A stretch of DNA of 5,364 nt, taken from the NCBI GenBank assembly GCA_020528935.1, contig JAJDFU010000227.1, forward strand, positions 1 through 5,364, in the 5' to 3' direction. This DNA comes from Saprospiraceae bacterium (GTDB taxonomy: Bacteria; Bacteroidota; Bacteroidia; Chitinophagales; Saprospiraceae). Positions within the stretch are counted from its first letter, which is position 1. Each line of letters begins with the position of its first letter. Shown in pieces: positions 1 through 4,746 of the stretch. The position numbers were made by a program, and so were the translations under genes. The notes under the pieces are model-generated. The model was not told the origin of the DNA. It was given only the letters and a program-made list of their open reading frames with translations, and did no database searches.

Positions 1-1001
1 GCTTTTTTCTTCAATCGGAAGAGGAAGCCGTATACGTGTACCGGCTGAAAGGTAAAACGCGCAACTACATGGGCATTGTAGCTTGCACGGATATTGAAGA
101 TTTTCTGCAGGGGCGCATCAAGAAGCACGAACTCACCCTGGTACCTAAGGTGCAAAAGCAGATCGAGCTCATCCTGCGCCGGCAGGCCGCCGTCAAGCCG
201 GTTATGCTGGCCTATCCGCAGCAGCCGGAGATTGCCGCCTGGATCCAAGAGCAGATGGACCGGCGGAAGCCCTTCTTCAACCTGCGCATTAAGGAAGAGG
301 ACACGCGGCACACCTTCTGGAAGGTGACCGAACCGGAGGCCCTGCAATACATCCGGCGCCGTTTTCTGCAGGATGTGCCCAAGACCTACATCGCCGATGG
401 CCACCACCGCACCGAAGCTACCGCCCACATGTACAGGCTGAGCCGCCGCAAAAAGATGGACAAGCCCTACCATCGCCTGCTGGCTGCTTTCTTTCAGGAG
501 GATCAGCTCGATATTCAGGATTTCAACCGCCTGGTGGTGCGGCCCGATGGCTTTTCCGAAAGCTACTTCATGGCTCGCATCGCCCAACTCACCGATATTC
601 AGATCCTGGACCGGGCCCGCAAGCCGGACAAAAAATACGAAGTGCTGATGGGACTCAATGGCGAGTGGTACATGCTGCGGTGGAAATCCTGGGTGCTGGA
701 GCAGCACGCCGGCATGCCCGCCCTGCTCGACAGCTTCCTGCTCAACCGATATGTGCTGGAAGACCTGCTGGACATTCAGGACGTACAAAACGATGAGCGC
801 GTGAGTTATGTGGAGGGCCCCAAAGGCTTTGAAGGGCTATTCAACAAGGTCAATAAACTCGACGATCCCATCTCCTTCTGTCTTTATCCCGTATACATGG
901 AAGAGATGTTCTCCCTGGCCCGGGCCGACAAGACCCTGCCGCCCAAGAGCACCTGGTTCGAACCCCGCATGAAGAACGGCCTGATGGTGTACGGTTTTTG
1001 A
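1..1001 (+). CDS. DUF1015 family protein, 5' truncated by the window edge
   Basis: The frame is open from position 3 to the TGA at 999-1001, giving 332 residues in the window. The true start lies further left; a GTG at 36 is in frame, but the coding sequence runs through it. Family hallmarks are the block TYIADGHHRTEAT at about 387-425, an NRLVV strand after a hydrophobic LLAAFF segment, and a C-terminal tail with LPPKSTWFEPRMKNGLMVYGF-like residues, so the C-terminus is complete. Full-length members are about 400 residues, so roughly the first 70-80 are missing. The ADGHHR core is probably the active or binding site, but no reaction is assigned here. From memory, this family often sits beside serC and serA (serine biosynthesis) in Bacteroidota; that neighbourhood would lie to the left and cannot be seen. 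The usual family sequence after HHR is closer to YETA, so RTEAT is a small variation. The 3' end converges on the minus-strand gene at 1128-2786, with only a repeat between them. Confidence 0.9.
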   Translation, partial: FFLQSEEEAVYVYRLKGKTRNYMGIVACTDIEDFLQGRIKKHELTLVPKVQKQIELILRRQAAVKPVMLAYPQQPEIAAWIQEQMDRRKPFFNLRIKEEDTRHTFWKVTEPEALQYIRRRFLQDVPKTYIADGHHRTEATAHMYRLSRRKKMDKPYHRLLAAFFQEDQLDIQDFNRLVVRPDGFSESYFMARIAQLTDIQILDRARKPDKKYEVLMGLNGEWYMLRWKSWVLEQHAGMPALLDSFLLNRYVLEDLLDIQDVQNDERVSYVEGPKGFEGLFNKVNKLDDPISFCLYPVYMEEMFSLARADKTLPPKSTWFEPRMKNGLMVYGF

Positions 1002-1005
1002 GAGA

Positions 1006-1122
1006 CTGGTAGATGGTAGTAGAGCGTGCTGAGGTCGATATACCCCCTACCCACTACCATGTACCGGGAGGTTGGGCCCGGACAAACATCGCTTTACGAT
1101 AATGTCTATGCCCAAGCTCACG
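1006..1122 (-). repeat. Dispersed hairpin repeat, left copy (inverted relative to the copy at 4419-4542)
   Basis: The 117 bases match the reverse complement of 4419-4542 with 7 mismatches and one 7-base gap (about 94 percent identity outside the gap). It fills nearly the whole space between two convergent stop codons: 4 bases after the TGA ending at 1001, and 5 bases after the minus-strand TAG at 1128-1130. Read on the minus strand it folds as an outer stem GAGCTTGGGC / GCCCAACCTC with one mismatch, enclosing inner stems GACA/TGTC and ATCG/CGAT. It lacks the extra 60-base module and second terminal repeat seen in the right copy, and no target duplication is evident. It is either a truncated copy or a shorter family member. 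By position it could act as a two-way transcription terminator or mRNA 3' stabiliser, but there is no clean U-tract. Confidence 0.9.
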
Positions 1123-1127
1123 GCAAT

Positions 1128-2786
1128 CTATCCTTTCCTGGCGATCACCACATAGCGCGTACTGGGGCAGGTGTCGGCCCATTCGGGTATGGGTTGCAGG
1201 CTGTGGGCATCGTAGAGATCCACCCGGCTGCCGACGTGGCGTTCGAAGTAGGTGCGCACCCGGTGCAGGGGTGGCAGGAAGCGCTTGTGCTTGCCGGCAT
1301 AGGTCACGCGCATGGGGCCCTCCAGGAAGCTGATGTTCAGGATCTCGCTTTCCTGGAACAGGCTGCCCTCCACTTCTACCAGGCGGGGCGTGCGCAGGGA
1401 ACTGGCACGGCGGTCCTCGGAATACATCACATTTGGGTCCCAGCGAATGGTGTCGGGCGTGATGAAGTCGCCGACGAACCAGCCGCCCGGCTTGAGGAGG
1501 GCGGCCGTGTTTCGGATGGCCTCTTCGAGTTGCTGGTGGTTGATGTAGTGAAATACGTTGAGGCCGCTGTAGGCGATGTCCCAGAGTTGCACAGCCGGGT
1601 CGAGGGTGAGCACGTCGCCGGTTTCGGCCCGTATTCTTCGCGAGGCTTCCACCACCATGGCCTCGGAGATGTCCAGGCCGAAGAGCTGTTCGTAGGGGAT
1701 GCCCAGCTCGCGGATCATCCAGTCCTCCACCAGGCCGGTACCGCAGCCCAGCGACAGGAGCTCCATTTGATCCAGTTGAACCGGATACTCCCTGGCGAAA
1801 AACCGCAGGTAGTTGCCCATAAAGCCGTTGAGGCAGGGCTTGCCGATGAGCTTGTCGTATAGCTCGGCGTATTGGTGGAAGGCATCTTCCGTGCTTTTTT
1901 CCTCGAGCAGCTCGTCCTGGAGGGCGGCCATTTCGCGCAGTTCCCAGTTGAGGGCCCGCCAGTATACGGAATTGGACTGGTGGTTGTACTCGTCGGTGTG
2001 GGCTTCCAGGCAGCGAAGCAGACGCTCGCGCTGGGCCGGCGCCTGCATATCGCCTATGATCTGGTCCAGGTTTTTGTCGCTGCGGTTGGGCAGGCCGGCG
2101 GCTTTCATGCGGCGCAGGCGGCGGACCAGCTCGATGAGGTGGCGCAGGCGGGTGGGAAAGTCGCCCCGTGGGCCGGGCTCCACGCGCTTGACGGCTTCCG
2201 GCGGCAGGGCAAAGAACACGCCTCCGTCCACCCGCTGGATGGTCTCGTTCTCCAAGTCGATGACGCGGGCATCGCCGGTCACATTGTCCACGTCCTCGGG
2301 CTCGCCGTACACGTGCAGGGTGAGGAAAGGCGTATCCGGGCTGGGGTTGCCCATCTGGTGGAGCAGGCTGTGGCTTACGCCGATGACCTCGCCGGGCTTC
2401 ATCTGCCAGCGCGCCAGGGTGTAGATGCGGTCGTCTTCCAGGCGGAAGGTGGCGTGCTCGGCCGGGCCGAACACCTGCACGGCCCCCCATTGGGTGTAGC
2501 CGTGATCGTGGATAGTGCTGAAGTCGCCGGGCTGCCAGCTCATCACCATGATCTCGAAATGGCCGCCCTTGTATACCAGCTTGCGGCCGTAACTGTCGGC
2601 CGGGGAGTGGTCCAGATCGGCCCAGGGAGCCAGGTCTTCTTCGTTCACCCGGGCCTCGAGCACCACCTTGCGCATATCGGCCGGGCGCAGGTGGCGCTCC
2701 CGGCTCAGGGTCTCGGCGATGTGGCGAAGGGAAGGAGGAAGATGACGAATTTCCGAAGCAGTCACGGGGGTAGTCGATTGGAGCAT
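1128..2786 (-). CDS. Cysteine dioxygenase-like cupin fused to a SAM-dependent methyltransferase
   Basis: The product has 552 residues, with an ATG at 2786-2784 and TAG at 1130-1128. The N-terminal domain (about 25-200) matches type I cysteine dioxygenase, a cytosolic non-haem iron enzyme that oxidises a thiol to a sulfinic acid. Visible residues are HDHG (iron ligands H93 and H95), a third His at H143 in SLLHQMGN, R68 where animal enzymes use an Arg to hold the carboxylate, and TLHVY (T156, H158, Y160) matching the Ser-His-Tyr triad. No Cys lies near residues 96-105, so the Cys-Tyr crosslink of mammalian enzymes is absent, as in most bacterial forms. A helical linker (about 205-330) leads to a class I methyltransferase: motif I LSLGCGTGL (344-352), acidic D372 in FGLDIS, D403, and LLKPGGWFVGDF (430-441). 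The oxidised thiol could be cysteine or 3-mercaptopropionate, and the methyl acceptor is unknown. No Shine-Dalgarno is visible before the ATG. The gene is divergent from the thioredoxin operon. Confidence 0.88.
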   Translation of the reverse strand: MLQSTTPVTASEIRHLPPSLRHIAETLSRERHLRPADMRKVVLEARVNEEDLAPWADLDHSPADSYGRKLVYKGGHFEIMVMSWQPGDFSTIHDHGYTQWGAVQVFGPAEHATFRLEDDRIYTLARWQMKPGEVIGVSHSLLHQMGNPSPDTPFLTLHVYGEPEDVDNVTGDARVIDLENETIQRVDGGVFFALPPEAVKRVEPGPRGDFPTRLRHLIELVRRLRRMKAAGLPNRSDKNLDQIIGDMQAPAQRERLLRCLEAHTDEYNHQSNSVYWRALNWELREMAALQDELLEEKSTEDAFHQYAELYDKLIGKPCLNGFMGNYLRFFAREYPVQLDQMELLSLGCGTGLVEDWMIRELGIPYEQLFGLDISEAMVVEASRRIRAETGDVLTLDPAVQLWDIAYSGLNVFHYINHQQLEEAIRNTAALLKPGGWFVGDFITPDTIRWDPNVMYSEDRRASSLRTPRLVEVEGSLFQESEILNISFLEGPMRVTYAGKHKRFLPPLHRVRTYFERHVGSRVDLYDAHSLQPIPEWADTCPSTRYVVIARKG

Positions 2787-2838
2787 GGGGTGGGGTGGTT
2801 AGACTGATAAATGGAGGAATACTCCTTTAAAGGCGATG

Positions 2839-2856
2839 CGAAAATCGGGATTTTCG
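2839..2856. promoter_or_regulatory. Perfect 8-2-8 inverted repeat, candidate operator for the dioxygenase gene
   Basis: CGAAAATC at 2839-2846 and GATTTTCG at 2849-2856 are exact reverse complements around GG. The repeat lies 53-70 bases upstream of the minus-strand ATG at 2786 and just downstream of a -7-like box (2859-2866, minus), where a repressor could block transcription start. It could equally be a hairpin in the 5' leader. The same 8-mer recurs at 3339-3346, and its complement at 2921-2928. The regulator is unknown. Confidence 0.4.
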
Positions 2857-2858
2857 AT

Positions 2859-2866
2859 CATATATA
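2859..2866 (-). promoter_or_regulatory. Candidate -7 box for the dioxygenase-methyltransferase gene
   Basis: The minus strand reads TATATATG, one mismatch from the Bacteroidota -7 consensus TAnnTTTG. It lies about 73 bases upstream of the ATG. A TTTG (minus, 2882-2879) lies upstream, but the 12-base spacing is too short for the usual -33 element, so support is weak. Confidence 0.28.
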
Positions 2867-2883
2867 CCAATGTTCATTCAAAT

Positions 2884-2897
2884 GGACAGCACTGTCC
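2884..2897. promoter_or_regulatory. Perfect 6-2-6 inverted repeat in the divergent control region
   Basis: GGACAG and CTGTCC flank the dinucleotide CA, giving the palindrome GGACAGCACTGTCC. It sits 17 bases upstream of the possible minus-strand -7 box, where an activator of the dioxygenase gene could bind. It lies about 117 bases upstream of the thioredoxin ATG. No specific regulator family is recognised. Confidence 0.3.
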
Positions 2898-2941
2898 GGG
2901 CGGCGTCTTATTCTACAATGGATTTTCGGACCTTCCGGTTT

Positions 2942-2957
2942 TGTGATACGCATCACC
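2942..2957. promoter_or_regulatory. Crp/Fnr-type binding site upstream of the thioredoxin-transporter operon
   Basis: The sequence TGTGATACGCATCACC has perfect arms GTGAT (2943-2947) and ATCAC (2952-2956) with a 4-base centre. It fits the TGTGA-N6-TCACA pattern with one mismatch at the last base, and has the 5-4-5 spacing of Crp/Fnr dimer sites. It ends 57 bases before the thioredoxin ATG. If the GATCTTTG at 2979-2986 is the -7 box, the site centre lies roughly 40 bases upstream of transcription start, the usual position for activation by this family. Which regulator binds is not known, and no such regulator gene is in the window. Confidence 0.45.
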
Positions 2958-2978
2958 GTGGGAAGAGATGAAGGGCGT

Positions 2979-2986
2979 GATCTTTG
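2979..2986 (+). promoter_or_regulatory. Candidate -7 box for the thioredoxin operon
   Basis: GATCTTTG differs from TAnnTTTG only at the first base and lies 28 bases before the ATG at 3015. There is no TTTG at -33 spacing, which would be expected of a promoter depending on an activator such as one bound at 2942-2957. Confidence 0.27.
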
Positions 2987-3014
2987 TGTTGCCTGAGGGC
3001 ACAAAACCATTGTT

Positions 3015-3326
3015 ATGAAAAAGAAAATTTCCTTTGGAGAACTGATCAAGGGCGAGCAGCCGGTACTGGTGGACTTCAGTGCCGAGTGGTGCGGTCCCTG
3101 CAAGGCTATGGCGCCCATCCTGCAGGAAGTGGCCGGCAAGGTCGGCGACAAGGCCCGCATCGTAAAGATCGACGTGGATGCCAACCCCGCCCTGGCTGCA
3201 CAGATGCAGATCCAGGGTGTGCCTACCTTTGTGCTCTTTCAGAAGGGCGAGGTGAAGTGGCGCCAGTCGGGCATGCAGTCGGCCCACGTCCTTACCGACG
3301 TGATCGATCAGTATGCCAAGGCGTAA
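3015..3326 (+). CDS. Thioredoxin
   Basis: This is a 103-residue single-domain cytosolic thioredoxin, the usual family length (about 100-110). It carries the active site WCGPC at residues 25-29, preceded by VDFSAEW, the buried-acid strand VKIDVD near residue 53, and the cis-proline loop GVPTF with P70. No signal peptide is present, so it acts in the cytoplasm, where it would reduce disulfides, persulfides or thiosulfate-derived adducts using thioredoxin reductase. It starts at ATG 3015 without a close Shine-Dalgarno. It is the first gene of an operon: the transporter gene starts 30 bases after its stop. This linkage suggests it serves reduced-sulfur handling rather than being the general housekeeping thioredoxin, but that is inference. 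Confidence 0.95.
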   Translation: MKKKISFGELIKGEQPVLVDFSAEWCGPCKAMAPILQEVAGKVGDKARIVKIDVDANPALAAQMQIQGVPTFVLFQKGEVKWRQSGMQSAHVLTDVIDQYAKA

Positions 3327-3356
3327 TTGTTAAAAAATCGAAAATCGAACACGTAC

Positions 3357-3956
3357 ATGGAATTGATCAGCCAACCGCAAGGTTTCCTGGCTTTCTTGAG
3401 CCAACCCTGGCACTGGGCCGCTTCGGGCGCAGGTATTGCTCTAGTGGTATTCCTGCTCACCTGGATGGGCCGTAGCTTTGGGGTGAGCACCAGCTTCAAG
3501 GCCATTTGTGCCGCAGCCGGTGCCGGCAAGCGAAACGAATTTTTCAACATCAATCTCAAGGATGAGTTCTGGCGCATCGCTTTTGTGCTGGGCGGTGTAG
3601 TGGGCGGCTTTATCGGCGCGCACCTGCTCACCAGCCCCGAACCGGTGGCCATTTCCCAATCGACCGTGGAGTATCTGGCTTCCGTAGGGGTGGATTATCC
3701 CGGCTCGGATGCCCAAAACCTGGGCTTTGTGCCCACCAGCGTGTTCAACTTCGGCAGCCTGAAGGGCCTGCTCATGGCGCTGGCCGGTGGCTTTCTGGTA
3801 GGCTTCGGCGCCCGTTACGGCGACGGATGCACCTCCGGACACGCCATCTCGGGATTGGCGCACCTGCAGCTGCCCTCCCTGATCACCGTGATCGGTTTCT
3901 TCATCGGCGGCCTGTTCATGGCGCATCTGGTGCTGCCCTGGCTGCTGGCGCTTTGA
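3357..3956 (+). CDS. YeeE/YedE family sulfur transporter, first half-protein
   Basis: This 199-residue integral membrane protein belongs to the YeeE/YedE (TsuA-type) family, whose studied members take up thiosulfate through the inner membrane using conserved cysteines. The diagnostic motif is GARYGDGCTSGHAISGL (about 151-167) with C158. An earlier conserved block, GVSTSFKAIC, ends in C51. Hydrophobic segments lie near residues 20-38, 74-92, 135-152 and 172-198, with a polar, probably exposed stretch at about 93-133. ATG 3357 is chosen over an in-frame TTG at 3327, because the TTG abuts the preceding stop and adds only a basic A-rich tail that looks like leader DNA. The gene lies 30 bases after thioredoxin and 43 before its partner half. 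Full-length relatives combine both halves in about 350 residues, so this protein probably needs the next one. The exact substrate (thiosulfate, polysulfide or another) is not shown by the sequence. Confidence 0.9.
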   Translation: MELISQPQGFLAFLSQPWHWAASGAGIALVVFLLTWMGRSFGVSTSFKAICAAAGAGKRNEFFNINLKDEFWRIAFVLGGVVGGFIGAHLLTSPEPVAISQSTVEYLASVGVDYPGSDAQNLGFVPTSVFNFGSLKGLLMALAGGFLVGFGARYGDGCTSGHAISGLAHLQLPSLITVIGFFIGGLFMAHLVLPWLLAL

Positions 3957-3999
3957 GGAAAACAGACTTGTTGAATTCATCCCAAACGAGAAAAGACAC

Positions 4000-4413
4000 A
4001 TGAAAAATATCAGCTTCTTCGCCGTCGGCATCCTGTTCGGCATCGTAATGACCAAGTCGGAAGCCATTTCCTGGTATCGCATCCAGGAGATGTTCCGCTT
4101 CGAGAGCTTTCACATGTACGGCATCATCGGCACGGCGGTGATCTTCAGTGCCCTCATCATCTGGGCCATGAAAAAATTCAAAATGCGCACCCTGAGCGGT
4201 ACGGCGGTGAGCTACACCCCCATGAAGCTCAGCCTGCCCCGCCACCTGCTGGCCGGCTCCATTTTCGGGCTGGGCTGGGCGCTGGTGGGCTGTTGCCCGG
4301 GGCCCATGTACGTATTGTTGGGGCAGGGCTACTGGATCATCGGCCTGGTGATCGTGGGTGCCCTGCTGGGCACATTTACCTACGGACAGATGCGCCAGCG
4401 TTTGCCGCATTAA
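4000..4413 (+). CDS. DUF6691 / YeeE-YedE family sulfur transporter, second half-protein
   Basis: This is a 137-residue membrane protein with ATG at 4000 and TAA at 4411-4413. Hydrophobic helices lie near residues 4-18, 40-57, 82-98 and 110-127. The family signature is GLGWALVGCCPGPMYVLLG (about 90-108), the counterpart of the GCTSGH motif in the first half. Here it has a vicinal C98-C99 pair, and one of these cysteines is the likely substrate-handling residue. It is predicted to pair with the product of 3357-3956 to form a complete two-part thiosulfate-type importer in the inner membrane. The gap to the upstream gene is 43 bases, A-rich before the ATG (GAGAAAAGACAC), so co-transcription is likely. 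Its stop codon lies inside an 8-base direct repeat bounding a small mobile repeat, so its original 3' untranslated region seems to have been interrupted without altering the protein. Confidence 0.88.
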   Translation: MKNISFFAVGILFGIVMTKSEAISWYRIQEMFRFESFHMYGIIGTAVIFSALIIWAMKKFKMRTLSGTAVSYTPMKLSLPRHLLAGSIFGLGWALVGCCPGPMYVLLGQGYWIIGLVIVGALLGTFTYGQMRQRLPH

Positions 4414-4417
4414 GATA
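4410..4417 (+). repeat. Candidate target-site duplication, left copy (TTAAGATA)
   Basis: TTAAGATA occurs here and again at 4603-4610, immediately outside the repeat with inverted ends. It contains the TAA stop of the preceding gene. An exact 8-base match at both edges is unlikely by chance and is typical of transposition. One base, T4418, is left between this copy and the CGTGAGG end. Confidence 0.65.
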
Positions 4418-4602
4418 TCGTGAGGTTGGGCAAGGACATTATCGTAAAGCGATGTTTGTCAGGGCCCAACCTCCCGGTACATGGTAGTGGGTAGGGGGTA
4501 TATGGACGTCAGCATGCTCTACTACCTACTACCATCTACCAGGTACAACGTGAGGTTCTCACATTCAGCCATTTAACGAACAACTCGACCTCCAACCTCA
4601 CG
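4418..4602 (+). mobile_element. Miniature inverted-repeat element (MITE-like), right and longer copy of the dispersed repeat
   Basis: The element is about 185 bases, non-coding, with no transposase. Terminal inverted repeats are CGTGAGGTTGG (4419-4429) and CCAACCTCACG (4592-4602), exact over 11 bases. An 8-base direct repeat TTAAGATA flanks it. Internally it has three foldable modules: a long stem at 4422-4473, an imperfect stem built from GGTAC/GGTAG-rich arms at about 4477-4546, and a stem whose arms are AACGTGAGGTT and AACCTCACGTT at 4547-4604. Bases 4419-4542 match 1006-1122 in reverse. A 7-base unit CTACTAC is tandemly doubled at 4519-4532, whereas the left copy has one unit. It would have to move by a transposase supplied in trans. 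A REP-like or other structural repeat is the alternative. Confidence 0.7.
4422..4473 (+). repeat. Long hairpin inside the mobile repeat
   Basis: GAGGTTGGGC (4422-4431) pairs exactly with GCCCAACCTC (4464-4473). Inside it GACA (4435-4438) pairs with TGTC (4457-4460), and ATCG (4441-4444) with CGAT (4450-4453), around the loop TAAAG. The RNA form begins 8 bases after the stop codon at 4411-4413 and could protect or terminate the operon transcript. Confidence 0.8.
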
Positions 4603-4604
4603 TT
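4547..4604 (+). repeat. 11-base perfect inverted repeat, 3' module of the mobile repeat
   Basis: AACGTGAGGTT (4547-4557) and AACCTCACGTT (4594-4604) are exact reverse complements around a 36-base loop. This module is absent from the left copy at 1006-1122. The outer arm also pairs with the CGTGAGGTTGG at the element's left end, so two alternative folds are possible. Confidence 0.8.
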
Positions 4605-4610
4605 AAGATA
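4603..4610 (+). repeat. Candidate target-site duplication, right copy (TTAAGATA)
   Basis: This is an exact match to 4410-4417, directly after the CCTCACG end of the element. Its first two bases also fall in the inverted arm ending at 4604, so the boundary could be off by a base or two. Confidence 0.65.
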
Positions 4611-4616
4611 AGCTGT

Positions 4617-4635
4617 TTGTGCACGATGTGCACAA
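4617..4635. repeat. Perfect 8-3-8 inverted repeat upstream of the terminator
   Basis: TTGTGCACGATGTGCACAA has exact 8-base arms around GAT, and each arm contains the self-complementary GTGCAC. It lies 21 bases before the terminator stem at 4657 and 111 bases before the porin ATG. It could be an extra 3'-end hairpin of the transporter transcript, or an operator for a promoter reading right. Nothing else in the sequence decides between these. Confidence 0.5.
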
Positions 4636-4656
4636 TCGGGTGATTTTCAGGTTTCC

Positions 4657-4687
4657 GGCAGCTCCAAGTGAGCTGCCTTTTTATTTT
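4657..4687 (+). terminator. Rho-independent terminator
   Basis: GGCAGCTC (4657-4664) and GAGCTGCC (4670-4677) form a perfect 8-base GC-rich stem with loop CAAGT, followed directly by TTTTTATTTT. It should end plus-strand transcription from the thioredoxin-transporter operon and isolate the downstream porin. It now lies about 243 bases after the last stop codon. Removing the candidate mobile element and one TTAAGATA would bring it to about 50 bases, a normal distance. No coding sequence is seen between 4414 and 4746. Confidence 0.9.
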
Positions 4688-4746
4688 CGCACGGACAGAG
4701 CGCGCTTTGGGCGAATTCTTGTCTTTCTTTCAAACCACCTTGGAAA

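Noticed and set aside
1054..2490. A 478-residue open frame on the minus strand, inside the dioxygenase-methyltransferase gene
   Set aside because: It overlaps the fusion gene in another frame, is rich in Arg, Pro and Gly as expected of a GC-rich shadow, and has no domain. The overlapped frame carries clear catalytic motifs.
1872..2807. A 311-residue plus-strand open frame opposite the same gene, and a similar one at 1026-1862
   Set aside because: Both are antisense to a well-supported gene, with Val/Ala/Gly/His-rich composition and no recognisable fold.
3327..3356. TTG at 3327 as the start of the transporter gene
   Set aside because: It abuts the thioredoxin stop and would add ten polar, basic residues encoded by leader-like A-rich DNA. 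ATG 3357 gives the expected N-terminus.
4293..4487. A small plus-strand frame whose last 16 residues are identical to the end of the minus-strand frame at 1054-2490
   Set aside because: The shared residues are simply the dispersed repeat translated in both places; neither frame is a real protein.
1006..4542. Composite transposon bounded by two insertion sequences
   Set aside because: Neither repeat copy encodes a transposase, the left copy lacks terminal repeats and a target duplication, and the enclosed genes are ordinary metabolic genes. Only the right copy has insertion hallmarks.
4706..4727. Porin promoter from TTTG at 4706-4709 and TGTCTTTC at 4720-4727
   Set aside because: The spacing is about 10 bases instead of about 20, and the -7 candidate has two mismatches, so it does not meet the Bacteroidota pattern.
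4414..4746. CRISPR array, tRNA or riboswitch in the 333-base non-coding stretch
   Set aside because: The repeats are inverted and of unequal spacing rather than regularly spaced direct repeats. No cloverleaf with tRNA consensus arms and no known riboswitch core is visible.
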